Positions 35,799 through 47,247 of a DNA stretch of 64,000 nt are shown here, piece by piece. This DNA comes from Oxytricha trifallax (Eukaryota > Ciliophora > Spirotrichea > Sporadotrichida > Oxytrichidae), in the NCBI GenBank assembly GCA_000711775.1, contig ARYC01001143.1, forward strand, positions 42,486-106,485. The letters run 5' to 3'. How positions within the stretch are numbered: the first letter of the stretch is position 1; each line of letters begins with the position of its first letter. The notes under the pieces are model-generated. The model was not told the origin of the DNA and made no database searches. It was given only the letters and a program-made list of their open reading frames with translations. The position numbers and the translations under genes are program-made.

Positions 35799-36609
35799 TC
35801 ACATTTATTATATATCATTTCCCTGCAAATTAAGTAACTTCTTGATTCTCTCTAAAACATCAACGCTCTCTTGATACACTCTCAATTTCTCCTCATAATT
35901 GAACAATTTAATGTTCTTGTTGTTTGCTTCGATGTAAAATTCTTTATTAAGAATATTCATGCTGATATCATCTTTGAAGTTTTCAAGAATTTGCTCATTA
36001 ATTTAATTCAACCTCTCAGTCTACAGTTATGAATCTTTAACAAGTTTGTTGACTCTAAAGTTTACCTCTTCAATTGAATTAATGATTAATTCATTTAGTC
36101 AATTCTAGCACTATTATTTCATTTAATCGTCTATCTTTTTCAAGAAATCACTCAATTCTTGATCTTTAAAGACTTAATTGATAATTTAGTGAATTTACTC
36201 TATGTCTTTCAATTAGTCTTCAATTTGTATACTCTAAAAGAATTTTGATTGGTAAGAATCTTTGATTTCATGATTTTATCTTTGAATATCTTCAATTTTT
36301 TTTTCATAAATGGAATCTAGAAGATTTATTGTTTATAACAATCAATGCAGATCTTCTTAATCAATTTGCTAATTTTATTAAAGTTTTATTCCAAAATGTC
36401 CAAAAGGTTGAATGTGAAATTGATATTTTCTTATCCAAATGAATTTCTTTGATTATTATCCATTTCATATCCATAATTTACATTTTGAGACATTTAATTA
36501 ATAGTTTCACTTGGTATTGAAAAATGATTTGAATCTTCAGGTATAATGTACTTTAATTTGTTAGTACGAATATTGCAGATACTGCATGAAATTATTCCAG
36601 CGTTGTTCA
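35799..36609 (-). pseudogene. Group Ib gene with a homopolymer frameshift and the conserved UGA
   Basis: Start M-N-N-A-G-I-I-S-C-S-I-C-N; I-I-P-E-D-S-N-H-F; long linker; second pair I-C-I-D-C-Y-K-Q-Q-I-F. A run of nine A (T9 at 36296-36304 on the plus strand) shifts the frame by one. The rest is open: I-E-D-Q-L-K-D-I-E-Q, then the shared TGA at 36099-36101 before L-N-E-L-I-I-N-S-I-E-E-V, then Y-E-E-K-L-R-V-Y-Q-E-S-V-D-V-L and TGA. The A9 run may be a read error, in which case only the UGA remains. Confidence 0.62.
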
Positions 36610-37329
36610 TTTTATATACGATTTATATTATAATTATTTGAAGAGATAATTAAGGATTATTTTAAATATTTAAATATTATCAGGCATAGGTTCTTAAAAT
36701 TAGACTTTAACAAAATTTTTATTTTGTATAAATAATATATTTTAAAATTTGATTAAAATGCATTTTAATTTTGTAATTTTATAAGAATTTAATTTTGTAA
36801 TTGTATTTTTTATATTAAAATTTTTTATTTTAGTATTCAAATATAGCATTATTTATACTTTATGTTTATAGTTTAAAATATAGTGTACAATTAGTTTTAA
36901 ATAGTTCTTAGTTTGAATTTCTAATTTTTGAAAAAGAGAGTCATGAAATAATAACATCTTAAATTAGTTTAGAAATATATTTAATTGAGAAAAATTTATT
37001 TATTTCTTTCTTTCTTTCTAAAATAATTGTTTAAAAACGTGTATAAGATAATAATGAGCTACTTTTTTAAATAAATTTAGTAATATAGTTCATATTAGAG
37101 TTAACAAAGAAAATTTTCTATAAAATTTAATCTCAGATTATTATGGAAAAATATTTAGTGCGATTATACTTATTTAATTTCAATAATATGTCTTGTATAA
37201 AATCTGATTGCTTTTCACTAATTTTTATATTTATGATAATATAAAATAATGAAAAATTGCATTAAAAATTCAAAGTATTTTATAATTAATCTAGTTAATA
37301 AATTATGAATTACTAATGTACTCTCTATG
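36610..37329. other. AT-rich intergenic DNA
   Basis: Between two minus-strand group Ib genes. Includes a short (TTTC)n patch near 37005. Otherwise nothing. Confidence 0.4.
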
Positions 37330-38165
37330 TCACAACTACTAAATTTCATTTACCTTCGAGTTTAAAGACAACTTGAATTCTTCTAAAATATCAACACTTT
37401 CTTGATACACCCTGAGCTTCTCTTCATAGTTGAAAAGCTTTAAATTTTGATTACTTGCAGCTATATACAATTCCTTATTAAGAATATTTTTGCTGATATC
37501 ATCTTTGAAAATTTCTAGAATTTAGTCGTTTATTTGATAAAGTCTGTCTGTTTGTATCTTTGTCTCTTATACATGTTTCTTAATTTTATAAAGAACTTGT
37601 TCCATCGAATTAATGATTATTTCATTCAGTCATGCCTAGCATACCTGGGTCATTTAATCATCTATCATTTTCAAATAAAAGGTTAGTTCACTATCTTTAA
37701 AAACTTGATTTATACTCTTGTGGATTTTAACTTTACCTTTAATTATTCCTCAATATTTAACTTTGAAACAAACTGAATTTACTCTGACTATAGCAATTCA
37801 TTCTGAAGTTAGTTAATTTTGCTTTTTAAAAATGATAACTCACATATTTAGATTTGAAAACAGTTTTCACATACTTATTTGATCTCATTTTTAATAAAAT
37901 TCAAATTTAAGCCTTTGTAAATCTTTCTCATAGTGGAGTTTACACCACCTTTTTTTAATCTCCCACTATTGAATCCTGAACCTGAAAAACGGCTAAATTA
38001 ATTATTATGATCAGTAGAAGCTTATGAAATGATATTTTAATGTTCATCTTGTTCTGAATTTTATTGAATTAAGTAATAGTTTATCTCATCTGGAATCATA
38101 TACTTAATTTTGTAAGTAAGTTACTTACAAACACTACATTAAAAATGGTCAGGGTTGTTATTCAT
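37330..38165 (-). pseudogene. Group Ib gene with one frameshift and the conserved UGA
   Basis: Start M-N-N-N-P-D-H-F-Q-C-S-V-C-K; I-K-Y-M-I-P-D-E-I-N-Y-Y; a Ser/Gly-rich linker (S-R-F-S-G-S-G-F-N-S-G); second pair V-C-E-N-C-F-Q-I-Q-I-C. One base is missing after I-E-E-Q-L-K. The frame then runs K-I-H-K-S-I-N-Q-V-F-K-D, Q-V-C-Q-A, the shared TGA at 37630-37632, L-N-E-I-I-I-N-S-M-E-Q, and ends with Y-E-E-K-L-R-V-Y-Q-E-S-V-D-I-L. TAG-TAG near the end are read as Gln; the stop is TGA at 37330. Confidence 0.62.
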
Positions 38166-38244
38166 TTAAAAGCAATTATAATTATTATTAATTTAAATAC
38201 TGTACCGAAATTTATACTTGGGCTTAAACAGCCAAAAAATAAAA

Positions 38245-38365
38245 TCATTTTAATTTCTTAAACTTAGATTTTTAGGCATTCAACTCATTATATTCAAGAT
38301 ATTTAATTAATTCACTAATAGGAATAGATTCAGAACGGTGCTCATTCACATTGTATTTTGGAAAG
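38245..38365 (-). pseudogene. Isolated coding-like fragment of unknown origin
   Basis: A minus frame reads P-K-K-S-F-P-K-Y-N-V-N-E-H, then I-S-E-L-I-K-Y-L-E-Y-N-E-L-N and a basic end K-S-K-F-K-K-L-K before TGA. GC content is above the flanks. No start is visible. It may be the last piece of a scrambled or interrupted gene. Not part of the zinc-finger family. Confidence 0.35.
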
Positions 38366-38679
38366 GACTTCTTTGGTCTTTAAATAATTATTATTACAAT
38401 AGAATTAAATCAAATATAATGATTGTTGAATTTAATTTAAATAATTAAGGGCATCTGACTCACACCCCACCCTATTTTTACCAATCCCAAAACCCACTTA
38501 TTATTAATACTTAAAAGAGTAATTTATTTTTTGATTCAAAGTTGGTAATTAGTATTTTAGATAATATTAGTAATATTAATTTTTGCTTTTTCATTTTAAT
38601 AAATAAGTACTAACATGTAGGCCTACTAAATAATCTTAAGGCTATATGTAATCTAAATAAGTCTTGTAATTTTTTTTAA

Positions 38680-39120
38680 CAGCTATAAATTGCCGACCTT
38701 CCTTAGAAATTAATCTAATCTAGTATGCTAAGAGATACAAAGCTAGTATCAGAGACCTCCAGTGATGATGCCATCAAGCCAGTACTACTCGCGGTACTCT
38801 TAGTATGCATGTGTGTAATGGATAAGAGTGGTTGAAACATTGACAGATTTGGCATTTACTTTAGAACCATTACAAGCATATAAATCACGATGCTTTCAAA
38901 GATATATAATGGCTTTAAATGGTCTAACAACCCTGCCACCTTCTCTTGTATGACAGACATTAATTGTAAAATTTTGAGTAGTGTTGAGGTTAGTGGTAGC
39001 GTATTAAAAGCCTTAAATTATTCATTGTGAATTAGGTTAGCATGATTTAGCAAATTCATTTGCGCAAAGACTGCTATTATTAACGCCTGGACTGAGTTAG
39101 TAATGTTTATCAATATTTTT
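38680..39120 (-). pseudogene. Decayed YHYH-domain gene copy
   Basis: Nucleotide match along its length to 39940-40400 (the end of the YHYH gene in the next element), including 'aacagctataaa', 'gccagtactac', 'catttac-t' and 'cattgtgaat' landmarks. It has many substitutions and indels, and A/T drift from the GC-richer parent. No frame survives. It is the oldest of three copies in this window. Confidence 0.6.
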
Positions 39121-39720
39121 GAATATTTTTATTGTACGATTGAATAAATGTGCTATATTATTGATATCTACTTTAAAGATTATTAATCAAACAATAAAAA
39201 TTATTGATACCTAGCCTATAGTTATTAAGAGTTTGTAAAGTTAAAGCAAAATTTAATTTTTGTTTCCTAATTGTGATCCCCTTTAGCTAATAATAGTTTT
39301 TATAAATAAATTTAAAATTAGTTGAATTTTTTTAATGAAATTACATTTCTAATTATTCTTATCATCATTAATAAGAAATTCTATATTTATAATCTGAATG
39401 TATTAACAATATCAATGTTCGAAAATTAATGATTCAAAATCAGAATTATTCCTATTAAATATCAGTCATTTACAATAATTGCCATATATTTCAAAGCATT
39501 AACATAAAAATGTGCTTGATTTTACTCATAAATTGAATTTAAAAAAATAATAAATAAAGAAAGGCAATATCTTGTGCTGTGATATAATTTTTATTTTCAG
39601 ATTTATCAAATCTTTTTTTCCAATTTTTGATTGAAAATAATATTTATATATAATGATTTAAATAATCAAATATTCAGAAGAAATAGTATTTTATAATTTG
39701 TAGAAATATATATTTATATA
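39121..39720. other. AT-rich intergenic DNA
   Basis: Between the decayed YHYH copy and the telomere-tipped element starting at 39721. No feature seen. Confidence 0.4.
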
Positions 39721-40044
39721 AAACCCCAAAACCCCATGAGATAAGGTGGTTGTAGAAATTAAATTTAAATTTGAATTATTATGAAATTATTATTAATATT
39801 TGGTAGCTTTTCATTTATTAACAAGGGTACTAATATATATATATATAAGGGCTTCCATCACAAAACGTAAAGCTACCAAATTTTAAAGTTAGTATTTAAG
39901 ACTTTTAATATTATTAATCAGACTTTTAAATTATTCATAACAGCTATAAATGGCGACCCCCCTTAGACACTAATCTAATCCAGGATGACAAGGAATGCAT
40001 GACCTGTACTAATGCCTTCGAGTAGTGACAACACTGTGCCAGTA

Positions 40045-40843
40045 CTACCAGCGGGGAGCCCGCCGGGCTTGGAAGAAGGGGATGAGGAGAGTGGAGACAT
40101 AGACGTATTTGCCATTTACTGTAACACCATTACAACCATCAACATCACATGGCTGCCATAAAACCCCAGTGGCTTTGTATGATCCAACAATCTTGTGACC
40201 GTCTCTTGCAATACCGGCAATACTAGTGACTCTTTGGGCAGTTGGAAGGTTAGTGTTGGCGTATTTCAAGTAGTCTTTTGTGCATTGTGAATTTGAAGAG
40301 CATGAAGTAGCAACTTCATTTGAACTGATACTGTTTGTATAAACGCAAGGACTGAAAGAGTAATAGTGATAGAAAGTCTTATATTCACTGCTTCCTAAAC
40401 ATAGATCAACTTCTACTCTCTTGGCATCTGAGCCTGCTCCCATTGGTGCGAAGTAGACGTACAAGTGCTCCGAAGTGCCAGAGTGGGTGGGAACCCCATT
40501 GGTTGAGACGCCAACGAGCGCAGCGCGCAGTGTACACTACATCAAGATTACTCTTCTCCCCTATTAGTAAGAGCACTCCATCTTAAATGAAATCTTTGGC
40601 ATAGTTGAGGAATCCGCATTAGCGTCCAGCACAGCAAGATAGAGGAAAAGGCTCTGGGCAGAGAGTAAAAGGCTCGTAGGATTGGGAGATTCGCAGGTTT
40701 AAGATTAACTTGATCAGCATCATCGTTACCATTACCAAGGAATGTGCACCAAAGCGCTCGCTTAATGCCATAGGGTGGTCCGGAAAAAGAAGATGCTTAG
40801 ATATCTCGGCCCCTGGAGTAGATGTCTTGGTCGGAGACTCCAC
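40045..40843 (-). CDS. YHYH-domain protein carried by a telomere-bearing element
   Basis: From about 40464 to 40045 a frame reads A-P-M-G-A-G-S-D-A-K-R-V-E-V-D, F-Y-H-Y-Y-S-F-S-P-C, G-I-A-R-D-G-H-K-I-V-G-S-Y, L-W-Q-P-C-D-V-D-G-C-N-G, Y-V-Y-V-S-T-L. This order (Y-H-Y-x-S...DG...I-x-G-x-Y...D-x-C-N-G...Y-x-Y) is that of the YHYH domain found in ciliates, bacteria and others; its biochemical role is not established. Upstream, S-A-Q-S-L-F-L-Y-L-A-V-L is hydrophobic and could be a signal or transmembrane segment. Small indels near 40680-40760 break the 5' part relative to the copy at 54844. Past TAG at 40045 the frame continues with TAG as Gln. Confidence 0.6.
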
Positions 40844-40879
40844 CCCCGCAAAAGAGAATGTGGTGAATCGCGTGGTGCC

Positions 40880-41360
40880 CCTGGCCGCCCCCCAGTCGAA
40901 AGTTCGCCCCTTACTGCGTTAGCAATACTGATATTCTTGAATTCAAAAAAGATAATGTCAAGACCAGGCGACCTGACTAAGCAATTGGATGAGTGTACTC
41001 AAGACAAGGCTTCAAGCCACTCCCAGCGATGGTTCCTTAAGAAGCTCTCGATGACAACGACAGAATGGTACTTTCAGCTATACTGCAAGAGACGCAGGGA
41101 TGAACAGAGCAAGGAGAATGCCTAGTGCAAGACATGGTACAGATCACTCTTCCCAGCCAGCGCTAAATACGACACTGATAGAAACCCTTGTCATGGAACT
41201 CACAAGCAGAATGTTTACAACCCATACAGCACCTACTATTCAAGAGGTAAACAACGTGCACTTCAGACATCACATGAATGAACGAGCAGAGGGAATATTA
41301 ATATTGCAAACAGTATTACTTGTGATTATGCTGCATTTACCACTAACTACATTCACGACT
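40880..41360 (+). pseudogene. Broken element gene with a C-x2-C motif region
   Basis: Same gene as 54022-54800 in opposite orientation. Recognisable parts: 'aaaagataatgtcaagaccagg', L-D-E-C-T-Q-D, then R-D-E-Q-S-K-E-N-A and S-A-K-Y-D-T-D-R. It runs on to T-H-K-Q-N-V-Y-N-P-Y-S-T-Y-Y and is broken by shifts. Divergent from the YHYH gene in both copies. Function unknown; it could be an element-encoded accessory protein. Confidence 0.4.
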
Positions 41361-41363
41361 TAA

Positions 41364-41861
41364 GCTTGCAATTGATAATAACTTACTAATCACTTTGAAG
41401 ACCTAAATCTCATAAGAGTGAGTGCTATTGTTTCGAAATACACAGATGAGTAATTTAATAATGTTTTTGTTTCTAATATCCTTGCATTTTAATTTATTTT
41501 GCTTTCTTCCAAATTTCAACATACTTTTATTTATATTAAATTTTAAATTCTAAATATTGCTTTAAGATTATATTTATGCATAAATTAAGGTATATATAAT
41601 ATAATCAGATGAAGGAAGATCAATGTAAGAAAAATTTTAATTATAAATGTAGGTAGGTTGTTTCAGCATATATTAATTTAGAGAAGTTTCAATTTATTTA
41701 AGAAATATTGAAAATTGAGTAATTTTAATAAAGATTTAAGATAATCTTATTTTAGTTTTATATAAAAATTCTGAGGATTAAAAAATAAAATTAAGAAAAA
41801 AATTTAAATTAATCTAATTAAAATCTAAATTTAAAATTCATATTTAAAATGTGCATTACAT
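41364..41861. other. AT-rich DNA
   Basis: Transition from GC-richer element DNA to A/T-rich germline DNA. No element terminus recognised. Confidence 0.35.
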
Positions 41862-44800
41862 TCATAAATTCTATGGTTGTTTAATTTACTCTAAAAGTTC
41901 TAACGCGTTTTAATATACTTTTAGTTTCTCATCGTATTTTAATAGTTTAATATTGGCATTATTTGCTTCCTTATAAATTGATTCATCTGTAATGTCATTT
42001 TTGAACTCTACAAACAATTAAGTTAATTTATTATTTAATTCCATTAACGAGTCAACTTTTTCTTTAGTTTTATCCAGTTCTTATTTTAAATTTGGAATAA
42101 TTTTTTCAATTGCTCTAATGATCATTTGAGAAATCTCTTCTTGATTAGTTTTTATATTTTCTTCATTGAAAATTGTTAGCTTATCTTGTTGATTGTGACC
42201 ATTAAATACAGAGTCAATTTAATCTTGTAAATTCTAAATCAGATCCAATTTATCTCCAAAATTTATTTGATTTATAAATTAGTTATCCATCATTTTGTTT
42301 AGTCGGATGGGGTCAAAGTATGTTCCGAAGATTTTTAAAACCAAATCCTTGTCTAAATTTTTTTACAAAAACAGCAAAATCTTAAGTATTTGCAAGATAA
42401 ACTTTTAGCACTTTTGCTCAGATATAATCACCCAAACTTTATGAAAATAAAATTTCACTTTTATTGATAAATTAAATCAAAGCTTCTGAATAGAACTCTT
42501 CAAATGCAAAGAATTTTGTTATTATAATTTATGATATATAATTTTATAAAATGTTTAATAGTGGATATACCCAAATTTTCATGAGTTAAAGTTAGCTTAG
42601 AAGCAAAATTTCAATAAAATTGAAATTTTAATAGAGATTGTACGATAAGATTTGAACAACGAGGTAAAAATTGATCATGTACCTAGTTATGATTTAGATT
42701 TTTTGTGAAAAAAAATATGACAGCTGTTCCAACCGAGACCCCCTCCCACCCCCTCTCCAAGGCCTAAAACGAGACCCCCCTCCCACCCTAACAACATCCC
42801 TATTCATATGAAAACGTTTATTCTCGATGTTTAAATCATTTTCCTTCATGACATCTTGATCTCATAATATTTTTTTACATAAAATATATAATTTTTTAAA
42901 AAATATTTTTTCAACAAATCAAATGCTACTCTTTATTAAATTTCTTATTTTACAACTTTCTCTTCGTCCGCCGACATTTTTACTTAGATGCTCCCATAGT
43001 AAATTAATCAAAAGAACATTTACATTAGACTCGGTAATGATATAATAAAAAATTATGAGCCAAAAAACTCATACAACTAATTTTATTTAAAAAAATTCAA
43101 TATAAACACTCTATTAATCTGTATTCGAAATATGATTAATTTTTATAATAAATTTTCCTAATTTTATATAATTATTACTAATAATATTTTTACACAAACT
43201 AATAGTTATGGAAAAAATTCATTTGAAAAGTATTTAAATAAAATCTATTTAAACATGTATTATTAAGATGTTTGTAAATGGACTGATTTAAATATAAATA
43301 ACTTCTTGATTTATTTTTATATAGTTAGTTTTTTTTTTAAATATAATAATCCATGTTTAAATAGATTTTATTTAAATACTTTTCAAATGAATTTTTTCCA
43401 TAACTATTAGTTTGTATAAAAATATTATTAGTAATAATTATATAAAATTAGGAAAATTTATTATAAAATTAATCATATTTCGAATACAGATTAATAGAGT
43501 GTTTATATTGAATTTTTTTAAATAAAATTAGTTGTATGAGTTTTTTGGCTCATAATTTTTTATTATATCATTACCGAGTCTAATGTAAATGTTCTTTTGA
43601 TTAATTTACTATGGGAGCATCTAAGTAAAAATGTCGGCGGACGTAGTGAAAGTTGTAAAATAAGAAATTTAATAAAGAGTAGCATTTGATTGTTGAAAAA
43701 TATTTTTAAAAAATATATATTTATGTAAAAAAATATTATGAGATCAAGATGTCATGAAGGAAAATGATTTAAACATCGAGAATCAAAATTTTCATATGAA
43801 TAGGGATGTTGTTGAGGTGGGAGGGGGGTCTGTTTTTAGGCCTTGGAGAGGGGGTGGGAGGGGGGTTCTCGGTTGGAACAGACAGCTATTTAGAATTTTT
43901 AAAGAATTTTGCCATCTACTTAGCCCGCCTAGTTAAGTCGAATATTCTCATTAAAAACCCCAAAACCCCTTAATGAGTTTTATATGTGTTTTGATTGATA
44001 TCGGTAATGTTGAGGATTAGGGATTATTTGGGTTTGATTGAAACTATGGACTCTTGAGAAATTTATTTGGCTATGGGATCAAACACGCACCCCCCATAAT
44101 GTATATTTTTCTTTTTGTAGTCTGATAGAGTTTTTGACGCTGAGTAATAGTAGCTAATGAACTACTAGTGTGCGATCAATAATTTTCGAGTTATGGTCCC
44201 ATATAAGTTCACATTTTATATATTAAATTATAGTAAAAATTATAAAAAAATTTCCAATTTTTCATAAAAATCTAATTTTTCCTCAAAATATGAATTTAAA
44301 GGATTTATTGAAAATTAAAAAAAATTTATCAAAATAATATCATAATAAATTATTTGCGCTTTAATATTATTATTAAAAATAGTTCAAATAATTTATTATG
44401 ATATTATTTTGATAAATTTTTTTTAATTTTCATTCAATCCTTTAAATTCATATTTTGAGGAAAAATTAGATTTTTATGAAAAATTGGAAATTTTTTTTAT
44501 AATTTTTACTATAATTTAATATATAAAATGTGAACTTATATGGGACCATAACTCGAAAATTATTGATCGCACACTAGAAGTTCATTAGCTACTATTACTC
44601 AGCGTCAAAAACTCTATTATACTACAAAAAGAAAAATATACATTATGGGGGGGGGCGTGTTTGATCCCATAGCCATTTATTTTGTCAATTATTATATATG
44701 AAATATAAAATTATCCTAAATTCTGGATATGATTTGTTTAGTTTTATCAAAATAGTAAAAATTCTTCAGAATTTCAAATTCCATATTTGAAGTTGCTTAT

Positions 44801-47247
44801 TTCTATAATTTAATTACTCCCAATATTACTAAAATACAATTGATTTGGAAAATTACAAAAATAAATAAATAACAATAATAGTATATAAGATTAACTGCCA
44901 CTAATTTGCGAAGCTTTTAATACTAATTTAATCTTATTTACATTAGACTTTTATTCTGGATTTCAACTGTCTGTCTATTAGTCTAGTAGTCTATTATAAT
45001 AATTATTTTAATATTAAAATTTTGATTAATAAATTAATTAATAAAATAAATTAGACCATTAAACGATTAGACTCAAGGTAAATTATGAATAAAATAGTCT
45101 ATTAATATAAATAATTAGACCATTAAACGATTAGACTTGAGTTTTGAATCTGAATGATTAGTCTAATAATGTGATTTGTAATATATAAATACCTTTTAAT
45201 TAATATTATGATAGAGAGCAATAATGGGAGAGAGGTTTAGAGTGCAGCTGCCTCTAACCACGCAATTTCAATATGCCATGCTGAGATTGTAGGGGAAGAA
45301 TATAGTTAGATAAGTGGAACGGCAGCAGTAAAGTTGTGATTCTTAATGTAGCAATATGAATCGGTGAACATAGCAGGATATACATTGTAATCTTCGTTGA
45401 ATAGCAAATTTGCCTGCACACTCTATCCTTAAATATCATCATCAAGAATGATTTCATAGCTAACTCCATCAGTAAAGTAGCTTCCAGTGCCTCATTAAGA
45501 AAGTTAGAGATAACGGAAGATTGTCTCAGTGGTCATGTAAGATGGATGATATAAATGTACCTCGTAATAGACAGTTCCACAATCTGGGAATAAGGTAGTA
45601 CCAACAACAAATTCATAATTATCAAATATGGCAAGGACATCATCTCAACTATTGTCCACACAGTCAAAGTATCAGCAGGGGTTGTATCACTAACTTAGGC
45701 AGCTGCACTCTAAACCTCTCTCCCATTATTGCTCTCTATCATAATATTAATTAAAAGGTATTTATATATTACAAATCACATTATTAGACTAATCATTCAG
45801 ATTCAAAACTCAAGTCTAATCGTTTAATGGTCTAATTATTTATATTAATAGACTATTTTATTCATAATTTACCTTGAGTCTAATCGTTTAATGGTCTAAT
45901 TTATTTTATTAATTAATTTATTAATCAAAATTTTAATATTAAAATAATTATTATAATAGACTACTAGACTAATAGACAGACAGTTGAAATCCAGAATAAA
46001 AGTCTAATGTAAATAAGATTAAATTAGTATTAAAAGCTTCGCAAATTAGTGGCAGTTAATCTTATATACTATTATTGTTATTTATTTATTTTTGTAATTT
46101 TCCAAATCAATTGTATTTTAGTAATATAGTTTGTTATTTTAGGAGTTTCTTTAAATTAAGTTTTAACTTTATTATAGGCAAAATTTATTTTCTTATTTTA
46201 AACATAAGTGCTCCTAAAATGGTTTTGAACTTAATTATTACCCCCTAATTAAATTAAAACATTATTAGTAGGTCCTCTTAATTTAATTATTGATTATTTA
46301 GGTGCTATTTAAATGGAACTTATTGTTAAAAATGTAAATCCATAACTAAAACTTGTTTACAACTTCAATATCATTCTCTATAATAGACATTTTAATTGAT
46401 ATCCTATAATAAACCTATTTTTTATAGATGATTTATCAACATCTTTGATCATTTTATCTCAAATTAATGGGTCAAATGGATAAAATATTAACTTTAAAAT
46501 CTCTAACTTCTCCATTATTTGGAAGATTTATATATTTATGGCTGTAAATTTTGCTAGAACTGTTTGAAATAAGGAAGAAAAACAATTTGCTAGCTCTATA
46601 TTATATCATAAAGAAAAAGTAATAAGTAATATACACTTAATGTTAAAAATAGATTTTGCATAAATGTCAAAAATAATTAATGAATGTAATATTAAGTTTC
46701 TTTAAATATGATTGAAAAATATGATCATTCATTTATAAAAAAGTAGAATATCATTGAAAGCCATGTAATTAATTTAACTATTTCCTTAAAAAAAAAATTC
46801 GCAAACATATATCTAAACTTCTTTACACAATGGGTATGAAAGAAAAAATTTCTCAAACAAATCTTTCTTATATTTTAAATCAGCATGAAAATGATACTTA
46901 ATAACCCAAAGAAACCATAATCCCCAACATTACCCAATTCAATCAAAACTCATGTAAAACTCATTAAGGTGTTTTGAGGTTTTTATTATATAGCTCTTTT
47001 ACAAAGGGTATTATAAAATAGATTATTTATAACAACTTTAACATAATTTTTAAGTTGTATTTCTAAGCGACTCAAATTATGATAAATTTGAAGATCCAAA
47101 TACAACAGTAGTATTCTATTAAACTTAATTATTATTTTTAATTAAATTTAAATGATCTGGAATCAGGCATTGAAGTGTTTCAACTAAAGATTTGCATTAG
47201 TCGCATACCCACTATTTTGAATATTAATTTAACTAATTTAAATACAT
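41862..47247 (-). CDS. Group Ic gene split by about 4.7 kb of nested elements
   Basis: N-terminal part 47247 to about 46985: M-Y-L-N-Q-L-N-Q-Y, W-V-C-D-Q-C-K-S-L, L-I-P-D-H-L-N-L-I-K, second pair L-C-Q-S-C-Y-K-Q-S-I-L-Q. C-terminal part about 42312 to 41862: I-R-L-N-K-M-M-D-N-Q-F-I-N-Q-I-N-F, D-K-L-T-I-F-N-E-E-N, then Y-D-E-K-L-K-V-Y-Q-N-A-L-E-L-L and TGA. Laid end to end they match the 30910-31625 paralog throughout with no gap and no internal TGA. The insert runs from about 42312 to 46985 and ends at its right side in a decayed telomere block (46968-46984). Whether the halves are rejoined in the macronucleus is untested. Confidence 0.6.
42719..43888. mobile_element. Giant palindrome P1 (about 1.17 kb)
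   Basis: Arms of about 545 bp, nearly perfect inverted copies. Outer ends 'CAGCTGTTCCAACCGAGA' and 'TCTCGGTTGGAACAGACAG', with C-rich tracts CCCCCTCCCACCCC just inside. The centre is about 85 bp near 43263-43348. No coding frame beyond shadows. Likely a non-autonomous foldback or MITE-type element. Confidence 0.75.
44069..44680. mobile_element. Giant palindrome P2 (about 0.6 kb)
   Basis: Arms of about 290 bp, near perfect. Ends 'tttggctatgggatcaaac' and 'gtttgatcccatagcca', with C6/G9 tracts next to them. Centre near 44355-44390. No gene. Confidence 0.75.
44823..46127. mobile_element. Giant palindrome P3 (1.3 kb) with a cargo segment
   Basis: Arms 44823-45253 and 45697-46127 (431 bp each) are essentially perfect inverted copies, ending inside at GCAGCTGCCT / AGGCAGCTGC. 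The arms contain repeated 'attagaccattaaacgattagac' units. The 443-bp loop is GC-richer and coding-like (see 45254-45696). Confidence 0.8.
45254..45696 (-). pseudogene. Protein-coding cargo in P3 loop, four in-frame TGA
   Basis: One minus frame runs through the whole loop without a frameshift: N-P-C, Y-F-D-C-V-D-N-S, D-D-V-L-A-I-F-D-N-Y-E-F-V-V-G-T-T, Y-E-V-H-L-Y-H-P-S-Y, G-S-Y-F-T-D-G-V-S-Y-E-I, I-S-A-W-H-I-E-I-A-W. It is interrupted only by TGA codons, four in all, three clustered at its start and one mid-way. TAA/TAG serve as Gln at several places. I do not recognise the protein. It ends at both palindrome arms without start or stop, so it looks captured. Confidence 0.5.

Larger units (their letters stand above)
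39721..41363 (+). mobile_element. Telomere-bearing element T3 (right end not found)
   Basis: Begins AAACCCCAAAACCCC (39721-39735). The next 220 bases are the reverse complement of 55990-56225 and include an internal inverted repeat 'tttggtagct'/'agctaccaaa' around (TA)n. The body carries two divergent genes, YHYH (minus) and a CxxC gene (plus). Composition is far richer in G+C than the surrounding germline DNA. The body is an inverted, rearranged match of 54022-55470. Confidence 0.65.
43953..46984. mobile_element. Telomere-bearing element T2 with two palindromes nested inside
   Basis: Left end AAAAACCCCAAAACCCC (43953-43969) followed by 'ttaatgagttttatatg'; right end is its decayed inverse (about 46900-46984, ending GTGTTTTGAGGTTTTT). 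The terminal inverted repeats are about 80 bp. The right body matches T1 (1-910). Palindromes P2 and P3 lie inside, so T2 was there first. Confidence 0.65.

Noticed and set aside
37000-37025. (TTTC)n microsatellite
   Set aside because: Too short to be meaningful in such AT-rich DNA.
43754-43936. 60-codon frame in the right arm of P1
   Set aside because: Lies in a palindrome arm and is rich in Gly/Arg from the G tract; no support as a gene.
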